A stretch of DNA of 64,000 nucleotides from Lactococcus paracarnosus. GTDB lineage: Bacteria; Bacillota; Bacilli; Lactobacillales; Streptococcaceae. Under the pieces are notes generated by a model that saw only the letters and a list, made by a program, of their open reading frames with translations, made no database searches and had not been told where the DNA came from. The stretch is taken from contig NZ_CP017195.1 in NCBI RefSeq assembly GCF_006770285.1, positions 372,001 through 436,000 of the forward strand. Reading direction: 5' to 3'. Below, in pieces: positions 54,603 through 64,000 of the stretch. Position numbers and translations under genes: made by a program. Every line of letters begins with the position of its first letter. The stretch's first letter is position 1.

Positions 54603-56900
54603 TTAGCTTTCTTTTGGGATATAGAGTCGTGATTTTTGCAGATTAAGTTGGTAGGTGACATCACGGTTATCACGTATGGTATGTTCAAAATCAGTACTGT
54701 AAAGGAGTAGACGCAAGGTGTCATTTGCCTCGAAGTCATAGATAGTCGGTTGCAGTCGCAGCTCGACTTTAGTCCATTCATCAGGCGTAACGGAATTAAT
54801 TTCCGTCAGTTTTTGGCGATTTTGCAGATTCATAAAGCCTTTTGTCACGACTTGATAGGGTTTATCTACTAAAGTCAATTCTTTCAAATCATCTAGCATA
54901 AAGTTGCGACCGCGATCAATTGTTTTGAGATCGAGTGTTGTCGGGACATCAGTCAAGCGTTTTTTGTTACCGAGGTCTAATACTTGGGCTGATAAGATAC
55001 CTTTGCTATCAGTTAATTTGAGACGTAGGTCTAGCACAATCTGCCCATTAAGGCAGATTTTTTCAGGAATATGGATATCGATGCACGTCGCATTTGCTTT
55101 GCCCTCGAACAAGTCAGCTTTAAATTGGTGGAAATTTTGGCTATACTGTTTGAAAATCGCATCGGGATATTGATTGTCGAATTGGGCTAGTTTTTCATCA
55201 TAACCGAGTTGTATGGTCTCGATATCCTGTGCCCCAAATGAGGCTAATCCTGTGAATGATTGACTAACCTTGTTTTTTTGCCAGATAACGGCTGGCAGGT
55301 TTAATGTTAGGTCACGCGATAGTAATTTAGCGGTGAAGTAGGCGTTGACCGTCTCTGAAAAATCAATGGATTGCCAGTTATTCATGTAAACATGACTACC
55401 TTGATGTAAAAAGGCGTGTTTCGTAATGTGCTCAGGCAAGGCATGCCAAAAATTAAAGGCGTGCGATGTTGTGACGTTAAAATCTTGTAAACCGTGCACA
55501 AGCAAGATATCAGCTGTTACCTTGTCCGCATTTGGTAAATAGTTTCGTGCATGCCAATAGCTATTATAGTCACCCGATTCATGATCTAGTTGTGTTGTCA
55601 TATCAGCCAACTGTTCTTGGTAGCTTGCATTGTGTTTGACAAAATCGGCAGCATCTAGATTTTTAGAGTAGGTTAATTCAGCTAAAACATCTAAGTCCTC
55701 TCCAGGAAAGCCGCCAGGACTTCGCACGAGTCCATTTTCACGGTAATAGTCATACCAATTAGTAATACCTGCCTCAGCGAGAATAACATCAAGGCCAGCG
55801 ACACCTGTCGTTGCTGCGCCATAAGCGAGTGTCCCTAGATACGATTTACCTGTCATAGCGACGTGACCGCTTGCCCAATCAGCCGTGATGGTATGTGTTT
55901 TTTGTCTACTTGTAAAGGCACGCGTGCGCCCATTTAACCAGTCGATCACTGCTGTCACGCCAGCTATTTGCTGATAATCTCCAGATGTTTGGAAACCATC
56001 GGAGCCACGAGTGCCGACACTTGCCACATAAATTGAGGCAAAGCCTCGTGATAAGAAGTAGTCGTTTAGTGAATAAGTCCAGCCATGTGTAAAATGCTCA
56101 GTCGCTTGATTGTCAGGAGCGGCTGGGACTTCAACTCTATCATAGTCTGGAAAAGCTGTAGGTTGATCTGATAGCTCAATCAGATGAGGTGTCTTTTTAG
56201 CTAGGCTACCTGTCATCTCATGAAGCTTAGTATCATTAGCAATCTCGTTAATACCAAGGTGATAAGGACTTGCCGTCATGACAACTGGTAAGTCCCCATC
56301 AAACTGTGGTCGGATGATCTGGACTTTAATCAGATCATAAGTCCCTCGATTTTGTGTGTCGACTGGACTTTCGACATAAATGACCTCACGGATTAAGGTC
56401 TGTGTATCAAATGTAGCAAGTGCTTTATCGTTAAAGAAGTGGTACTGATTATCAGCTGCTAGTAAGCCTTCGGATACCCAGTGGTCGATTAAGGTCATCC
56501 CGTTTTTCTGCCGTGAATTCATCAGGAGATAGATGGCTTGTATCAAAGTAGGTGTGTCTGACGCATCGCTGTCTAATTCAACCATCGGTAGGTTAAGGTC
56601 TTGTGCGAAAGTGATAGCACAAGAAAATTGAAACTCAAAATTTGCGACAAAGCCAAGTAGCTGCAGACCGACTCCATAAAAAATGTCCCAAGTTAAGCTA
56701 GTATCTGCTGCTAAAAAGTCAACTAGTGTTTGCTCTTGGCTTACAGCTAAACTAGTTTGCTCAACTGGAGCTGTCGTTAGCAGTGTTGTCAGTGTTTGCT
56801 TGGCAGAAAGCTCCATATCAAAGATAATCCCCAGTTCGGCTAGCTCGATTATCTGTTGCGCAATTGGTTTATCGATAATAGAAAAATGATTAAATTGCAT
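54603..56900 (-). CDS. pepX: X-prolyl dipeptidyl aminopeptidase
   Basis: The 765-residue serine peptidase removes X-Pro dipeptides from casein- and protein-derived peptides in the cytoplasm. The nucleophile is Ser353 (MTGKSYLGTLAYG), and the distal Asp and His lie in LLVHGLQDFNV and FLHQGSHVYMNN. The length matches lactococcal PepX (about 763). ATG 56900 follows AAAGGAG; an in-frame upstream start at 56975 is unlikely. It is divergent from glpF. Confidence 0.96.
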   Translation of the reverse strand: MQFNHFSIIDKPIAQQIIELAELGIIFDMELSAKQTLTTLLTTAPVEQTSLAVSQEQTLVDFLAADTSLTWDIFYGVGLQLLGFVANFEFQFSCAITFAQDLNLPMVELDSDASDTPTLIQAIYLLMNSRQKNGMTLIDHWVSEGLLAADNQYHFFNDKALATFDTQTLIREVIYVESPVDTQNRGTYDLIKVQIIRPQFDGDLPVVMTASPYHLGINEIANDTKLHEMTGSLAKKTPHLIELSDQPTAFPDYDRVEVPAAPDNQATEHFTHGWTYSLNDYFLSRGFASIYVASVGTRGSDGFQTSGDYQQIAGVTAVIDWLNGRTRAFTSRQKTHTITADWASGHVAMTGKSYLGTLAYGAATTGVAGLDVILAEAGITNWYDYYRENGLVRSPGGFPGEDLDVLAELTYSKNLDAADFVKHNASYQEQLADMTTQLDHESGDYNSYWHARNYLPNADKVTADILLVHGLQDFNVTTSHAFNFWHALPEHITKHAFLHQGSHVYMNNWQSIDFSETVNAYFTAKLLSRDLTLNLPAVIWQKNKVSQSFTGLASFGAQDIETIQLGYDEKLAQFDNQYPDAIFKQYSQNFHQFKADLFEGKANATCIDIHIPEKICLNGQIVLDLRLKLTDSKGILSAQVLDLGNKKRLTDVPTTLDLKTIDRGRNFMLDDLKELTLVDKPYQVVTKGFMNLQNRQKLTEINSVTPDEWTKVELRLQPTIYDFEANDTLRLLLYSTDFEHTIRDNRDVTYQLNLQKSRLYIPKES

Positions 56901-57377
56901 ATGATCTCCTTTGTTGTTTGATCTGGAACGCTTGCAAGTTAGTATTCTTGTGGGTGTATAAAAGCAAGTTAGCAATACCTTAAATTATAACAAAAATAGC
57001 AGATAAAACCTATTAGGCTTGTCTCTAAAAATGGCTATAGGATGAATTCAGGCATGGTATTTAGGATTAGCAGAAAGTCGTTAATTTTGATAAATAAAGA
57101 AGGTGATGAAAGTAAGTCAATCAATCTGGAATTCTACATGAGATGCGGGTCAATTTTAAGTGATTAGGTTTAAAAAATGCTCTCTTTTTATCTAAATGGC
57201 CTTAAATTAAACTTAATTCCTAATGTAAGCGTTATCTTGAGCTTTACACGTCATTCTTTTTCTGATAAACTAATATAGTGCTATCAATTGCAATGTTTCT
57301 TGATTTTTTGGGGTTGATTTTTTTATGCCTTGAATCAGTCAGTTTAACAATTTAACTAAAGGAGATTACGAACAAAA
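56901..57377. promoter_or_regulatory. Divergent control region of pepX and glpF, with a cre site
   Basis: TTTACA (57243-57248) and TAAACT (57266-57271), 17 bases apart with an extended TGA, form the glpF promoter. TGTAAGCGTTATCT at 57224-57237 matches the cre consensus at 13 of 14 positions, just upstream of that promoter. The leader of glpF is about 100 bases. The pepX promoter was not resolved. Confidence 0.65.
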
Positions 57378-58280
57378 ATGGACGTAACATGGATGACAAA
57401 ATACCTCGCTGAGTTCCTCGGAACAGCGATTCTTATTATTCTTGGTAACGGCGCGGTCGCAAACGTTGACCTCAAAGGTGCTAAAGGATATGCTTCAGGC
57501 TGGATGACTATCGCTTGGGGGTATGGTTGTGGGGTAATGATCCCTGCTTTGATGTTTGGTAATGTTTCAGGTAACCACATCAACCCAGCTTTCACACTAG
57601 GCCTTGCAGCATCTGGTCTTTTCCCATGGGCGCATGTGGCTCAATATATCATCGCACAAATTCTTGGTGCAATGGTTGGTCAAGCAATTATTGTGACGGT
57701 TTACCGCCCATTCTACTTGAACACAACGAATCCAAACCACATTCTAGGGACTTTCTCTACAATTGCGAGTGCTGATGATGGTACCAAAGAAAGTCGTCGT
57801 GGCGCCTTAATTAATGGCTTCTTAAATGAATTCTTTGGTTCATTTGTTCTTTTCTTCGGTGCACTTGGCTTAACTAAAAACTTCTTCGGTGCTGAAATTG
57901 TCCCTGCTATTGATAAATTATTAGCAACAGGTCAAGGTGCAGGTGGTGCAGCTAAAAAAGTTGCTGAGATGGACATGCCTACAAAACTCCAACAAGGTAT
58001 CGTTGGTTTAACAGCTGGTAACGCAGGGTCGCTTGCAGTTGCCCATATCGCCTTAGGTTTCTTAGTCTTAGCACTTGTTGCGGCTCTTGGTGGACCAACT
58101 GGTCCTGGTCTTAATCCAGCGCGTGACCTAGGTCCCCGTCTTTTACATGCTATCTTGCCTAAAGCTGTTCTTGGCGAAAGCAAGAGCGATTCTAAATGGT
58201 GGTATGCATGGGTACCAGTTGCAGCCCCAATCTTAGCTGGTCTTTCAGCAATTGCCCTATTTAAAATTATTTTCTTATAA
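57378..58280 (+). CDS. glpF: Aquaglyceroporin (glycerol facilitator)
   Basis: The 300-residue channel has six membrane helices and two NPA boxes: GNHINPAFTLGLA (Asn69) and GLNPARDLGPRLLHA. The Asp after the second NPA-Arg (NPARD) is the mark of glycerol-conducting members. An enlarged loop (residues about 115-205) is longer than in E. coli GlpF. It mediates glycerol, and possibly other small solute, diffusion. Confidence 0.9.
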   Translation: MDVTWMTKYLAEFLGTAILIILGNGAVANVDLKGAKGYASGWMTIAWGYGCGVMIPALMFGNVSGNHINPAFTLGLAASGLFPWAHVAQYIIAQILGAMVGQAIIVTVYRPFYLNTTNPNHILGTFSTIASADDGTKESRRGALINGFLNEFFGSFVLFFGALGLTKNFFGAEIVPAIDKLLATGQGAGGAAKKVAEMDMPTKLQQGIVGLTAGNAGSLAVAHIALGFLVLALVAALGGPTGPGLNPARDLGPRLLHAILPKAVLGESKSDSKWWYAWVPVAAPILAGLSAIALFKIIFL

Positions 58281-58302
58281 GCAATTTGGATATTCATATC
58301 AC

Positions 58303-58342
58303 AAAAAATGCCCACTAGCCTAAAGACTAGTGGGCATTTTTT
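58303..58342. terminator. Bidirectional terminator between glpF and the CPBP gene
   Basis: AAAAAATGCCCACTAG and CTAGTGGGCATTTTTT form a 16-bp perfect stem with an eight-base loop. Confidence 0.9.
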
Positions 58343-58345
58343 GAC

Positions 58346-59068
58346 TCACATTGACATTAAAATACCAATCATACCGAAGGCATTCCATAAAAAATGAACA
58401 GACATATTCAGATAAAAATTACGATACTTAGCGTACAGTCCGGTTAGGACTAAACTCATGAGACCGTAGGTGACAAAACTGGCAAAATCTGTAGGGCCAT
58501 GGGCTGCTGTAAACAATCCCCAGGCAACAATGGCTGCGATTTTAGGCCATTTGTTAAATAGGAGTTCAAATGGTCCTACTCGAAAAATCAATTCTTCGAA
58601 GAATCCAGCTGACGTTGTCATAATGAAGAAAACAAGGGGTGGCAGTTTTTTACCAATCTCTTCTAACAGTGCTTGATTTTCTGTGTTATTAGTTCCTGAA
58701 ATATGCATGACTAGACCAGAGACTATGGCAGTGGCAAACATCATCCCAAAACCTGCAGCAATTTTCCCAAGGTGGAAATAGCGCCAGTTGATAGCAGGGA
58801 TGAGCTGATGCTTTCTAGCCCAGTGATAAGATAGCAAAACACAATCAATAAATATCAGTACAAATAAGCTGATTTTCCATAAATTTGTTTTATCTTCTGG
58901 CTGTTTAAAAAATAAAATGATACTTTGAGAAATCTGCCAAAGTACTAATAACCAAATAAAAGATAGCCGTGACAGCCAATTTTGTTTTGGTGGCGTATCA
59001 ACGAAAAAATCATCTTGTTTTTTTTGCGCCAAGTCAAGTTCTTTTTCTATTTTTTCAAAATAATCCAT
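58346..59068 (-). CDS. CPBP-family intramembrane metalloprotease
   Basis: The 240-residue membrane protein has about six to eight helices and the CPBP/CAAX motifs: EELIFRVGP (EExxxR), FTAAHGPT (FxxxH) and HFLWNAFG (HxxxN). Gram-positive members act in bacteriocin self-immunity or peptide processing; nothing nearby shows which applies here. ATG 59068 (MDYFEKIEK) is preferred because a longer frame has no ribosome site. Confidence 0.85.
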   Translation of the reverse strand: MDYFEKIEKELDLAQKKQDDFFVDTPPKQNWLSRLSFIWLLVLWQISQSIILFFKQPEDKTNLWKISLFVLIFIDCVLLSYHWARKHQLIPAINWRYFHLGKIAAGFGMMFATAIVSGLVMHISGTNNTENQALLEEIGKKLPPLVFFIMTTSAGFFEELIFRVGPFELLFNKWPKIAAIVAWGLFTAAHGPTDFASFVTYGLMSLVLTGLYAKYRNFYLNMSVHFLWNAFGMIGILMSM

Positions 59069-59339
59069 ACCCTTACGATAGCATAATTTTGATAAGATGA
59101 ACACTATTGTTTAGGATGAAATAAATTAAGCCGTTTGTTAATGTAAATTTTGTTTTGATTAATAGCTATTTTTAGTAATAGAATAGGTTTAATAGGGTTA
59201 AATTTAACTGATATTTTTATTAAAGTGAATAACTTTAATAAAATGTGATAATCGCATACAAAATTTTTGTAAAATTTGCCATTGTCGCTTATAATGGTTA
59301 GAGATAAAAAACCACTTACAGAATTGAGATTAGAATAAG

Positions 59340-60008
59340 ATGAAGACAATTTTTGAAAATGTTAGTCGCATGGTCCCGGTTGTGCGCGTGAATAACCGGG
59401 ATTTGAATTTAGCTTTCTACAAGGAAGTATTAGGCCTTAAAGTGATATCAGAAGAAAATGCCTTAGCGATTCTAGGTGGCAAGTCTGCTAAAAACATGGA
59501 TGATGCGGTACTGATTATTGAAGAATCACCTAGCATGAGAACACGTGCTGTAACTGGTGTTAAAAAGTTGAAAAAAATCGTATTGGCAAGTCCAGAGTTT
59601 ACGGAAGGATTTGAGGCAACGTCTCCAGAGGGTGACCTGTTTGAAATCGTGCCAATACAGTCTGATACTTCAGACGTTATCCTGCGTGATATCCAGTTGC
59701 ACACGGCTAATATTGCCGCATGTTTAGCTTTTTACACGAAAGGTTTTGGGTTAAGCAGACAGGATAAGTCAGTTGCCCTACCTTTTGGAACGATTAGTTA
59801 TACTGAAGCAGAGGGTGCTGATTTGATGACGAAACCTGAAGAGGTTTGGGATGTAGAAGTAATCGAGTTTAAAGTAGCACCAGAAGTTGATTTGAAACAG
59901 ATTTCACAACAATTAGATGACTTAGGATTGCCTTATTATGTTGATAAAAAAGGTAAGATTTTAACCTTGCATGATGCACAAAATATAGAAGTCTGGTTTG
60001 CTAAATGA
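59340..60008 (+). CDS. cppA: CppA-family protein (two VOC-fold modules)
   Basis: The 222-residue protein matches the streptococcal CppA pattern (MVPVVRVNNRDLNLAFYKEVLGLKVISEENALAIL, IEESPSMRTRAVTGVKKL) with a second glyoxalase-like half (DIQLHTANIAACLAFYTKGFGL). CppA was described as a C3-complement-degrading factor, but the sequence looks like a VOC protein and the biochemical role is uncertain. Its stop overlaps the serine hydrolase start by four bases. Confidence 0.85.
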   Translation: MKTIFENVSRMVPVVRVNNRDLNLAFYKEVLGLKVISEENALAILGGKSAKNMDDAVLIIEESPSMRTRAVTGVKKLKKIVLASPEFTEGFEATSPEGDLFEIVPIQSDTSDVILRDIQLHTANIAACLAFYTKGFGLSRQDKSVALPFGTISYTEAEGADLMTKPEEVWDVEVIEFKVAPEVDLKQISQQLDDLGLPYYVDKKGKILTLHDAQNIEVWFAK

Positions 60009-61018
60009 CCATTGCCTTAAGCGAAGGGCCCATTAAATTGATAGAAGCTTATATTGCATCTGGAATTTTTCCAGGTGCATCTTTTGCTATACTCAATAAA
60101 ACAAGTGTGCAAAAGTATACAATGGGGGTTAGTAGACTCAAACCTGAAAAACTGCCTTTGGCAGCAGATATGGCTTACGACTTAGCTAGTGTTTCGAAAG
60201 TTGTTGGCACGGGTACTGTTGTTATTAACTTGATTTTGATGAAGAAAATAGGGTTAGATGATTTGTTGATTGCTCATTATCCTGATTTTATAGGTGATGG
60301 TGCAGCTAAGTTAACAATTCGTCAGCTTTTAACGCATACATCTGGAATTGATCCTTTTATTAAAAACAGAAATGCCTTAGCTTATGATGCGCTTCGCCTG
60401 GCCCTTAACCAGGTTAAGGCGACATCTGAAAAAGTCTTTCATTATTCAGATGTCAATTTTATCTTATTAGGTTTCATGCTAGAAACGTTATATGGTCAAT
60501 CGTTATCGGATATTCTAAAGTCGGAAATTTTTCTACCGTTTGGTATGTCTCATACAGGATTTGTAGCACCCGAAAATACGGTTGCGACTGCATGGGATTT
60601 ACCAAAAGGCAGGGTACATGATCCTAAAGCACAAGTTTTGGGCGAACACACTGGATCTGCTGGTTTATTTTCAACAGTCGATGATTTGGTTGGTTTTGCG
60701 CAAGCCTATTTATCAGATGATCGCTATCTAGTTCTACTACAAGATTATAGTCTCACACAAAACCAACGTAGTTTAGGCTGGGATTTATTAGCCATAGATC
60801 AAGATGGTACATCAGGTAAGACAGATATATTGCAACCGTGGCTATTACATACAGGTTATACAGGTACATTTGTCATGTTGAATCTGGTCGCGCAACAGGC
60901 TATCATTTTTTTATCAAATCGTGTGCATCTCAAAGATGACCGCTTACAGTGGCTTGAAGATCGTAACTTACTGATTGATAGTTTTGTAAAAGCAATGAAA
61001 ATATTAGAAAATGAATGA
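60005..61018 (+). CDS. Serine hydrolase, beta-lactamase/class C type
   Basis: The 337-residue protein has the catalytic SVSK (SxxK, in YDLASVSKVVGTG), YSDVN (YxN) and a later HTGYTGT in place of KTG. No signal peptide is visible, so it is probably a cytoplasmic esterase or peptidase-like enzyme. The coupling with cppA is conserved in streptococci as far as I recall. Confidence 0.87.
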   Translation: MTIALSEGPIKLIEAYIASGIFPGASFAILNKTSVQKYTMGVSRLKPEKLPLAADMAYDLASVSKVVGTGTVVINLILMKKIGLDDLLIAHYPDFIGDGAAKLTIRQLLTHTSGIDPFIKNRNALAYDALRLALNQVKATSEKVFHYSDVNFILLGFMLETLYGQSLSDILKSEIFLPFGMSHTGFVAPENTVATAWDLPKGRVHDPKAQVLGEHTGSAGLFSTVDDLVGFAQAYLSDDRYLVLLQDYSLTQNQRSLGWDLLAIDQDGTSGKTDILQPWLLHTGYTGTFVMLNLVAQQAIIFLSNRVHLKDDRLQWLEDRNLLIDSFVKAMKILENE

Positions 61019-61209
61019 AATTTTCCGGAAAATATGGTATAATAGTCCAAAATTTAAGATGTAAGTTGTTATTGGAAATGTTAGTGGATGCTACCATTTT
61101 AATGAGGTGCAAGTGCCATTAAAACGATAGTACAGTTTAGCAGTTATGCTCATAAAGCAATTTTTAGTGATAATCGACATAAAAATGAGATAGAGACAGG
61201 ACAGATGAT
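61019..61209 (+). promoter_or_regulatory. Promoter and structured leader of the helicase gene
   Basis: TGG-TATAAT at 61035-61043 is an extended -10. The leader of about 160 bases holds a hairpin TTTTAATG (61097-61104)/CATTAAAA (61117-61124) with a GTGCAAGTGC loop region. No riboswitch is recognised. The ribosome site before 61210 is weak (AGACAGGA). Confidence 0.5.
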
Positions 61210-64000
61210 ATGAGTCGAATGATGCCAGCGCGAGTTCGAGCTGAGGGTATGGAAATATTTGAGCAAGGACTGATGACAGAGGTGTCGATTAGTAATATGA
61301 AGTTATCGGCAGATGTCGATGGTGAGCAAGTCGTCTATGACCTTGACGGGCAAAATGACTTGTGTTTTTGTGAGACATTTCAGCGGAATAAACGGTATTG
61401 TAAGCATGTTGCTGCAGTCGAAGAGTACTTAAAAAAATCAGATACTGAAGCAGTTGACGAAGAAAAAAAAGCATTTGAAGCTGAGGTAGAAAAATCTAAG
61501 GAATTATTAGCTTCTTCTGATTTTTTGACCAAAGTTAATGAGGATAAGGGTAGCCGTACAACAGCTAAACTATCAATCTCATTAGAGATAACAGATGCTC
61601 AATCAATGGACTCATTTTATTATGCAGGCGACTTTCTAGTATTCACATTTAGGATACGTTTGTCAAATAGTGCTAGAGCCTATATCATCAAGGATATTCC
61701 GCATTTTATTAGCTTGCTCCGGAAATCTGGTGATTATTTGGTGGGCGGCACTCGCTCAGTCTCTCTTTTGATGGCTAACTTTGATGATGTAAGTCAAGAC
61801 TTCTTGATTTATCTTTTGAAAATCACACCAAGTCAGGATGACATGGCAGTAAGTAATTTATTTAGGAAAGTGGGACGCTACTTTGTACCACATGCAGGCT
61901 TGGTTCCGGATTTATTAGATTTAGCTGCTACTTTGGATAATACGATGAAAATCGCAGAGAAAGTCCTGAATTATTTTAGTGTACTCGATCTGAGTGATGA
62001 GGGAGATCTCTATCATTTTGATATTAAACCACTAGATGATGTGATTGAACTGATTGTCAAAGAAACACCTAGTTTTTCCTTATTTGGTGGACAAATCATC
62101 TATCATGATCATGTTTTTTATACGATCAATCCCGAACAAGCTCAGGTTATTAAGCTCGTATCTACACTGCCAAAATCCTCTGATGGGGCTAGAATCATCC
62201 ATTTTGATTATGATGATAAGGATAGGCTAGCACAAGCGCTTCAAATATTTGAAAAAATAGGCTATGTTGATACACCAGAAGCATTTAAAATTCGAAGCTT
62301 TAAACCTAAATTTGTATTTGATGTCGATCAATTTTTGAATTTGCAGCTTACTTTTGATTATGGTGATTTTCAAATTACAAATTTCAGAGAATTAGATACC
62401 GTTGTTTTTTCTCGAAACTTACGCTTAGAACAACACATATTTGATTTATTAAAACGCTATGAGTTTTCAATTGGGTTTGAAACCAAGATTGACCGCCCCC
62501 AGGGTGAAGCGATTTATGACTTTTTTGCACACATGCTACCAGAATTTTCTAAATTAGGCGATGTTGTGCTATCTAACTCTGTCCAAGACTTGCATATTAC
62601 AGATGCTGTTGACATCGATATTGACCAAAATGGTGGCCTACTAGACATCAGTTTTAAATTACCTCAAGTTTCTGAAGGTGAATTTTCAAAATTAGTAGCA
62701 CGCTTGCAGAGCGATGCAGGTTACTATGTAACTGAATCTGGCCAGTTGGTGATGTTAGATGATAAATTTGCCTCTGTCAAACAAGTATTATCTGAAATGT
62801 CTGAAACACTCGAAGTGGTAAATGGGAAAATTTCTGTCCCAACCTTTAAGGCATTTCAACTATCCAAGATATTTGATGACTGTACTGGTGTCTCATTTTC
62901 AAAAAAATTCGAAGCCTTATATAATAATTTGATCAATCCCCATACCTTTGCTTATGAGAAACCACAAGCAATCAACGCAACGCTGCGTCCGTATCAAGAA
63001 GATGGTGTGCGTTGGATGAACATGTTAAGCACTTATAACATGGGTGGGGTATTGGCTGATGATATGGGTCTAGGTAAAACCTTGCAGTCCATTACTTATC
63101 TCGCAAGTAATCTAAAGGCAGGAGAGGTTGGTTTGATTGTTTCTCCTTCAAGCCTGATTTATAATTGGTCAAGTGAGTTTGCTAAATTTGCTGAAACGAT
63201 CGATGTTGTGGTCGTAGATGGTACCAAGCAAGAACGTGCAGCACTATTATCACAAGAAAAAACGCAAATTTTTATCACAAGTTATGGTAGCTTCTTGAAA
63301 GATGTTAACGTTTATCAAAAACGTCATCTGACTTATTTATTAATTGATGAAGCACAGACAGTCAAAAACTTTAATTCTAAGACCAACAAAGCATTATCTC
63401 AGATTAATGCAACCCATACTTTTGCCTTATCTGGTACGCCTATTGAAAATAGAGTAGATGAGATTTGGGCAATTTTTCAAATCATTATGCCCGGTATTTT
63501 AGGAGAACGTAAGCAGTTTCGGAAAATGAAGCATGATGCGATTTCTCGTATCATCCACCCCTTTGTCATGAGACGTCGTAAACAAGATGTCTTGTTAGAG
63601 CTACCTGACAAGTTGGAGATGATTCAATATAGTGAACTTGATGAAGCGCAAAAAGTGATTTATCTAGCCCAACTTGAAGCCATTCAAAATCGGGTTAGGA
63701 ATATGAATGACTACGAATTTTCGCGATCTAAAATTGAAATTCTAGCGGGTATTACAAGGCTACGTCAAATATGTGATACACCTGCTTTGTTTATGAGCGA
63801 TTATAAAGGGACTTCTGGTAAATTAAAAAGTCTTTCTGAACTGTTGCAGCAAATAAAAGATGCTGGACACAGACCGCTTATCTTTTCTCAGTTTCGAAAG
63901 ATGTTCCCACATATTGAAAAACAATTAGAAGCGACGGGTATTACGAGTTATCAATTGACAGGATCAACGCCGGTTAAAGAACGGATGAAGATGGTGAAAG
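61210..64000 (+). CDS. SWIM zinc finger / SNF2-family helicase (partial, cut by window end)
   Basis: The open frame has 930 residues and is incomplete. It starts MSRMMPARVRAEG, with a SWIM zinc finger C-F-C (52-54) and C-K-H (64-66). A long middle region of unknown fold follows, then the SNF2 ATPase: ADDMGLGKTLQS (near 616), LLIDEAQTVKN (DEAQ box, near 714), SGTPIENRVDE and RPLIFSQF (motif V-side). It remodels or translocates on DNA-protein complexes. Similar SWIM-SNF2 proteins are widespread in streptococci and often sit near murC. Confidence 0.92.
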   Translation, partial: MSRMMPARVRAEGMEIFEQGLMTEVSISNMKLSADVDGEQVVYDLDGQNDLCFCETFQRNKRYCKHVAAVEEYLKKSDTEAVDEEKKAFEAEVEKSKELLASSDFLTKVNEDKGSRTTAKLSISLEITDAQSMDSFYYAGDFLVFTFRIRLSNSARAYIIKDIPHFISLLRKSGDYLVGGTRSVSLLMANFDDVSQDFLIYLLKITPSQDDMAVSNLFRKVGRYFVPHAGLVPDLLDLAATLDNTMKIAEKVLNYFSVLDLSDEGDLYHFDIKPLDDVIELIVKETPSFSLFGGQIIYHDHVFYTINPEQAQVIKLVSTLPKSSDGARIIHFDYDDKDRLAQALQIFEKIGYVDTPEAFKIRSFKPKFVFDVDQFLNLQLTFDYGDFQITNFRELDTVVFSRNLRLEQHIFDLLKRYEFSIGFETKIDRPQGEAIYDFFAHMLPEFSKLGDVVLSNSVQDLHITDAVDIDIDQNGGLLDISFKLPQVSEGEFSKLVARLQSDAGYYVTESGQLVMLDDKFASVKQVLSEMSETLEVVNGKISVPTFKAFQLSKIFDDCTGVSFSKKFEALYNNLINPHTFAYEKPQAINATLRPYQEDGVRWMNMLSTYNMGGVLADDMGLGKTLQSITYLASNLKAGEVGLIVSPSSLIYNWSSEFAKFAETIDVVVVDGTKQERAALLSQEKTQIFITSYGSFLKDVNVYQKRHLTYLLIDEAQTVKNFNSKTNKALSQINATHTFALSGTPIENRVDEIWAIFQIIMPGILGERKQFRKMKHDAISRIIHPFVMRRRKQDVLLELPDKLEMIQYSELDEAQKVIYLAQLEAIQNRVRNMNDYEFSRSKIEILAGITRLRQICDTPALFMSDYKGTSGKLKSLSELLQQIKDAGHRPLIFSQFRKMFPHIEKQLEATGITSYQLTGSTPVKERMKMVK

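Noticed and set aside
56925-56945. cre site next to pepX (TGGAACGCTTGCA)
   Set aside because: It is one base shorter than the consensus and mismatches at key positions.

Overview
The window is a chromosomal segment of a low-GC Firmicute, most likely a lactic acid bacterium of the Streptococcaceae close to Lactococcus/Pseudolactococcus. This is inferred from gene content: PepX beside glpF, a CppA-type protein, an LmrC/LmrD-type exporter pair, a tcpA-rep-DUF3173-integrase element in ybaB, and Gram-positive Shine-Dalgarno and extended -10 signals. One feature is unusual for that family: ispD and ispF of the MEP isoprenoid pathway lie between a PIN/TRAM gene and gltX, in an order resembling the Bacillus radA-yacL-ispD-ispF-gltX cluster.

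Layout. 0-6.7 kb holds housekeeping and accessory genes: the start of a fructose PTS IIB gene, a RibD/DHFR-like reductase, a YeiH-type transporter with a divergent LysR regulator, the S-methylmethionine pair mmuP-mmuM, and a MarR regulator with a cysteine-less rhodanese. 6.8-15.5 kb is an integrated mobile element bounded by a perfect 20-bp repeat at the 5' end of ybaB. It carries a C5-methyltransferase, a putative partner endonuclease, a TcpA-like protein encoded in two overlapping ORFs, a Rep_trans-like initiator, candidate replication or transfer structures, a DUF3173 protein and a tyrosine integrase. It lacks its own type IV secretion genes, so it looks mobilizable or cryptic rather than self-conjugative. 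15.5-18.4 kb has ybaB coupled to an EF-G-binding FusB-like gene, then a decayed radical-SAM/SPASM peptide maturase and an ABC exporter. 18.5-22.2 kb has a candidate small RNA, the valS T-box and valS, and rpmF-rpmG.

22.3-35.3 kb is a complete arabino-oligosaccharide system. It has a divergent ArsR-type regulator with a 26-bp palindrome, a CcpA-type cre on the promoter, two GH51 arabinofuranosidases, one GH43 enzyme, a binding protein and two permeases without an ATPase, a YesL protein, and araB-araD-araA. No hydrolase shows a signal peptide, so oligomers are probably imported and cut inside the cell, and arabinose is then converted to xylulose 5-phosphate.

35.4-40 kb holds an mhq-like quinone/electrophile detoxification operon preceded by a 40-bp perfect palindrome, and two tandem secreted paralogs of unknown role. 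40-47.2 kb has a TetR regulator, a YhgE/Pip membrane protein and a heterodimeric multidrug ABC exporter. 47.4-53.9 kb has dut, a GNAT gene, radA, a PIN/TRAM gene, ispD, ispF and gltX. 53.9-64 kb has a frameshifted class I glutamine amidotransferase, pepX, glpF, a CPBP protease, cppA, a serine hydrolase and a truncated SWIM/SNF2 helicase. No tRNA, rRNA or CRISPR array was seen.
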